NCBI GenBank assembly: GCA_958354085.1
Contig: CATWUX010000046.1
Span: 1-14,326, forward strand
Reading direction: 5' to 3'
Length of the DNA stretch: 14,326 nt
DNA from: an uncultured Oscillospiraceae bacterium
GTDB lineage: Bacteria > Bacillota > Clostridia > Oscillospirales > Acutalibacteraceae
Below, in pieces: positions 14,111 through 14,326 of this stretch. Numbering within the stretch: the first letter of the stretch is position 1; each line of letters opens with the position of its first letter. The notes below the pieces were generated by a model. It was not told the origin of the DNA. It did not search any database and saw only the letters and a list, made by a program, of their open reading frames with translations. The position numbers and the translations under genes were made by a program.

Positions 14111-14139
14111 TTGACAATGTTTTCGGATGCGTGTATTCT
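14111..14139 (+). promoter_or_regulatory. Strong promoter near the right edge
   Basis: A perfect TTGACA (14111-14116) is 17 bp from TATTCT (14134-14139). The sequence before it (13996-14110) is A-rich and holds nothing else I can identify. What it drives lies mostly beyond the window; past it an inverted repeat GGCTATG (14171-14177) / CATAGCC (14194-14200) could form a leader hairpin. Confidence 0.65.
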
Positions 14140-14326
14140 TTATATAAAAGTGGGTTTTCTTTTTTCGGACGGCTATGGAAGGGCTTTGGCAGGCATAGCC
14201 TGTACACGTTTTACATATAATGGAAGAATCGTATCACAAACTTTAGTGCCACACGAAACGGGAAAGATGGTCGTTTGCGGCTCGACCTTTTTGTTCGACT
14301 GCCCCTCGGAGCAGGACCGTTTCACG
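14117..14326 (+). other. Open frame running off the right edge, doubtful gene start
   Basis: A frame is open from 14087 to the end of the window. Possible starts are ATG 14117 (inside the promoter spacer, so unlikely), GTG 14150, and ATG 14267. From 14267 the codons become as GC3-rich as the genes upstream (MVVCGSTFLFDCPSEQDRFT), but the Shine-Dalgarno (CGGGAAAG) is too close. The minus strand is also open here for about 48 codons. It may be a coding start or an untranslated leader; I do not recognise a family. Confidence 0.2.

Overview
The window looks like chromosome from an anaerobic, fairly GC-rich low-level-sporulation-lineage Firmicute, most likely a gut-type clostridium of the Oscillospiraceae/Ruminococcaceae kind. 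The basis is a rubrerythrin, a class B sortase, a SpoIID-type wall hydrolase domain, a ThiI without rhodanese domain next to a NifS/IscS-type cysteine desulfurase, and strong GGAGG ribosome binding sites before almost every gene, with several TTG starts. By eye the first 3.7 kb is richer in A+T than the rest and holds small accessory genes.

Left part (1-3790): a TetR-type regulator fragment lacking its N-terminus overlaps by 4 bp a cation/proton antiporter, which ends at a strong bidirectional terminator. Facing it on the minus strand is a tight three-gene operon of unknown function (a four-helix membrane protein, a five-helix membrane protein, a 71-residue soluble protein). It diverges from a complete TetR/AcrR regulator. 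The shared promoter region has mirror-image promoters, a 15-bp palindrome and a 12-bp inverted repeat, the classic layout of a local regulator that controls its divergent neighbours.

Middle part (3790-6411): a GtrB/CsbB-type polyprenyl-phosphate glycosyltransferase (minus strand, good promoter), then rubrerythrin with a 68-residue unknown partner (plus strand), then very small minus-strand membrane-peptide genes, and a 255-bp promoter region with paired 11-bp-period direct repeats.

Right part (6412-13946): one apparent operon of four genes on the plus strand: cysteine desulfurase, class B sortase with a long Pro/Thr/Glu-rich tail, ThiI, and an 1167-residue fusion. Desulfurase and ThiI together make 4-thiouridine in tRNA. 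The fusion is the standout object: a complete cytoplasmic CinA (nucleotide/NMN amidohydrolase) is joined in frame through one membrane helix to an extracellular sortase-B-like domain whose catalytic His and Cys are replaced by Asn and Asp, then a Ser/Thr-rich linker, then a SpoIID-type peptidoglycan lytic transglycosylase domain. The intact sortase two genes upstream is a clear paralogue of the dead one. The operon ends in a good terminator. The last 350 bp carry a strong promoter and an open frame that runs off the window.
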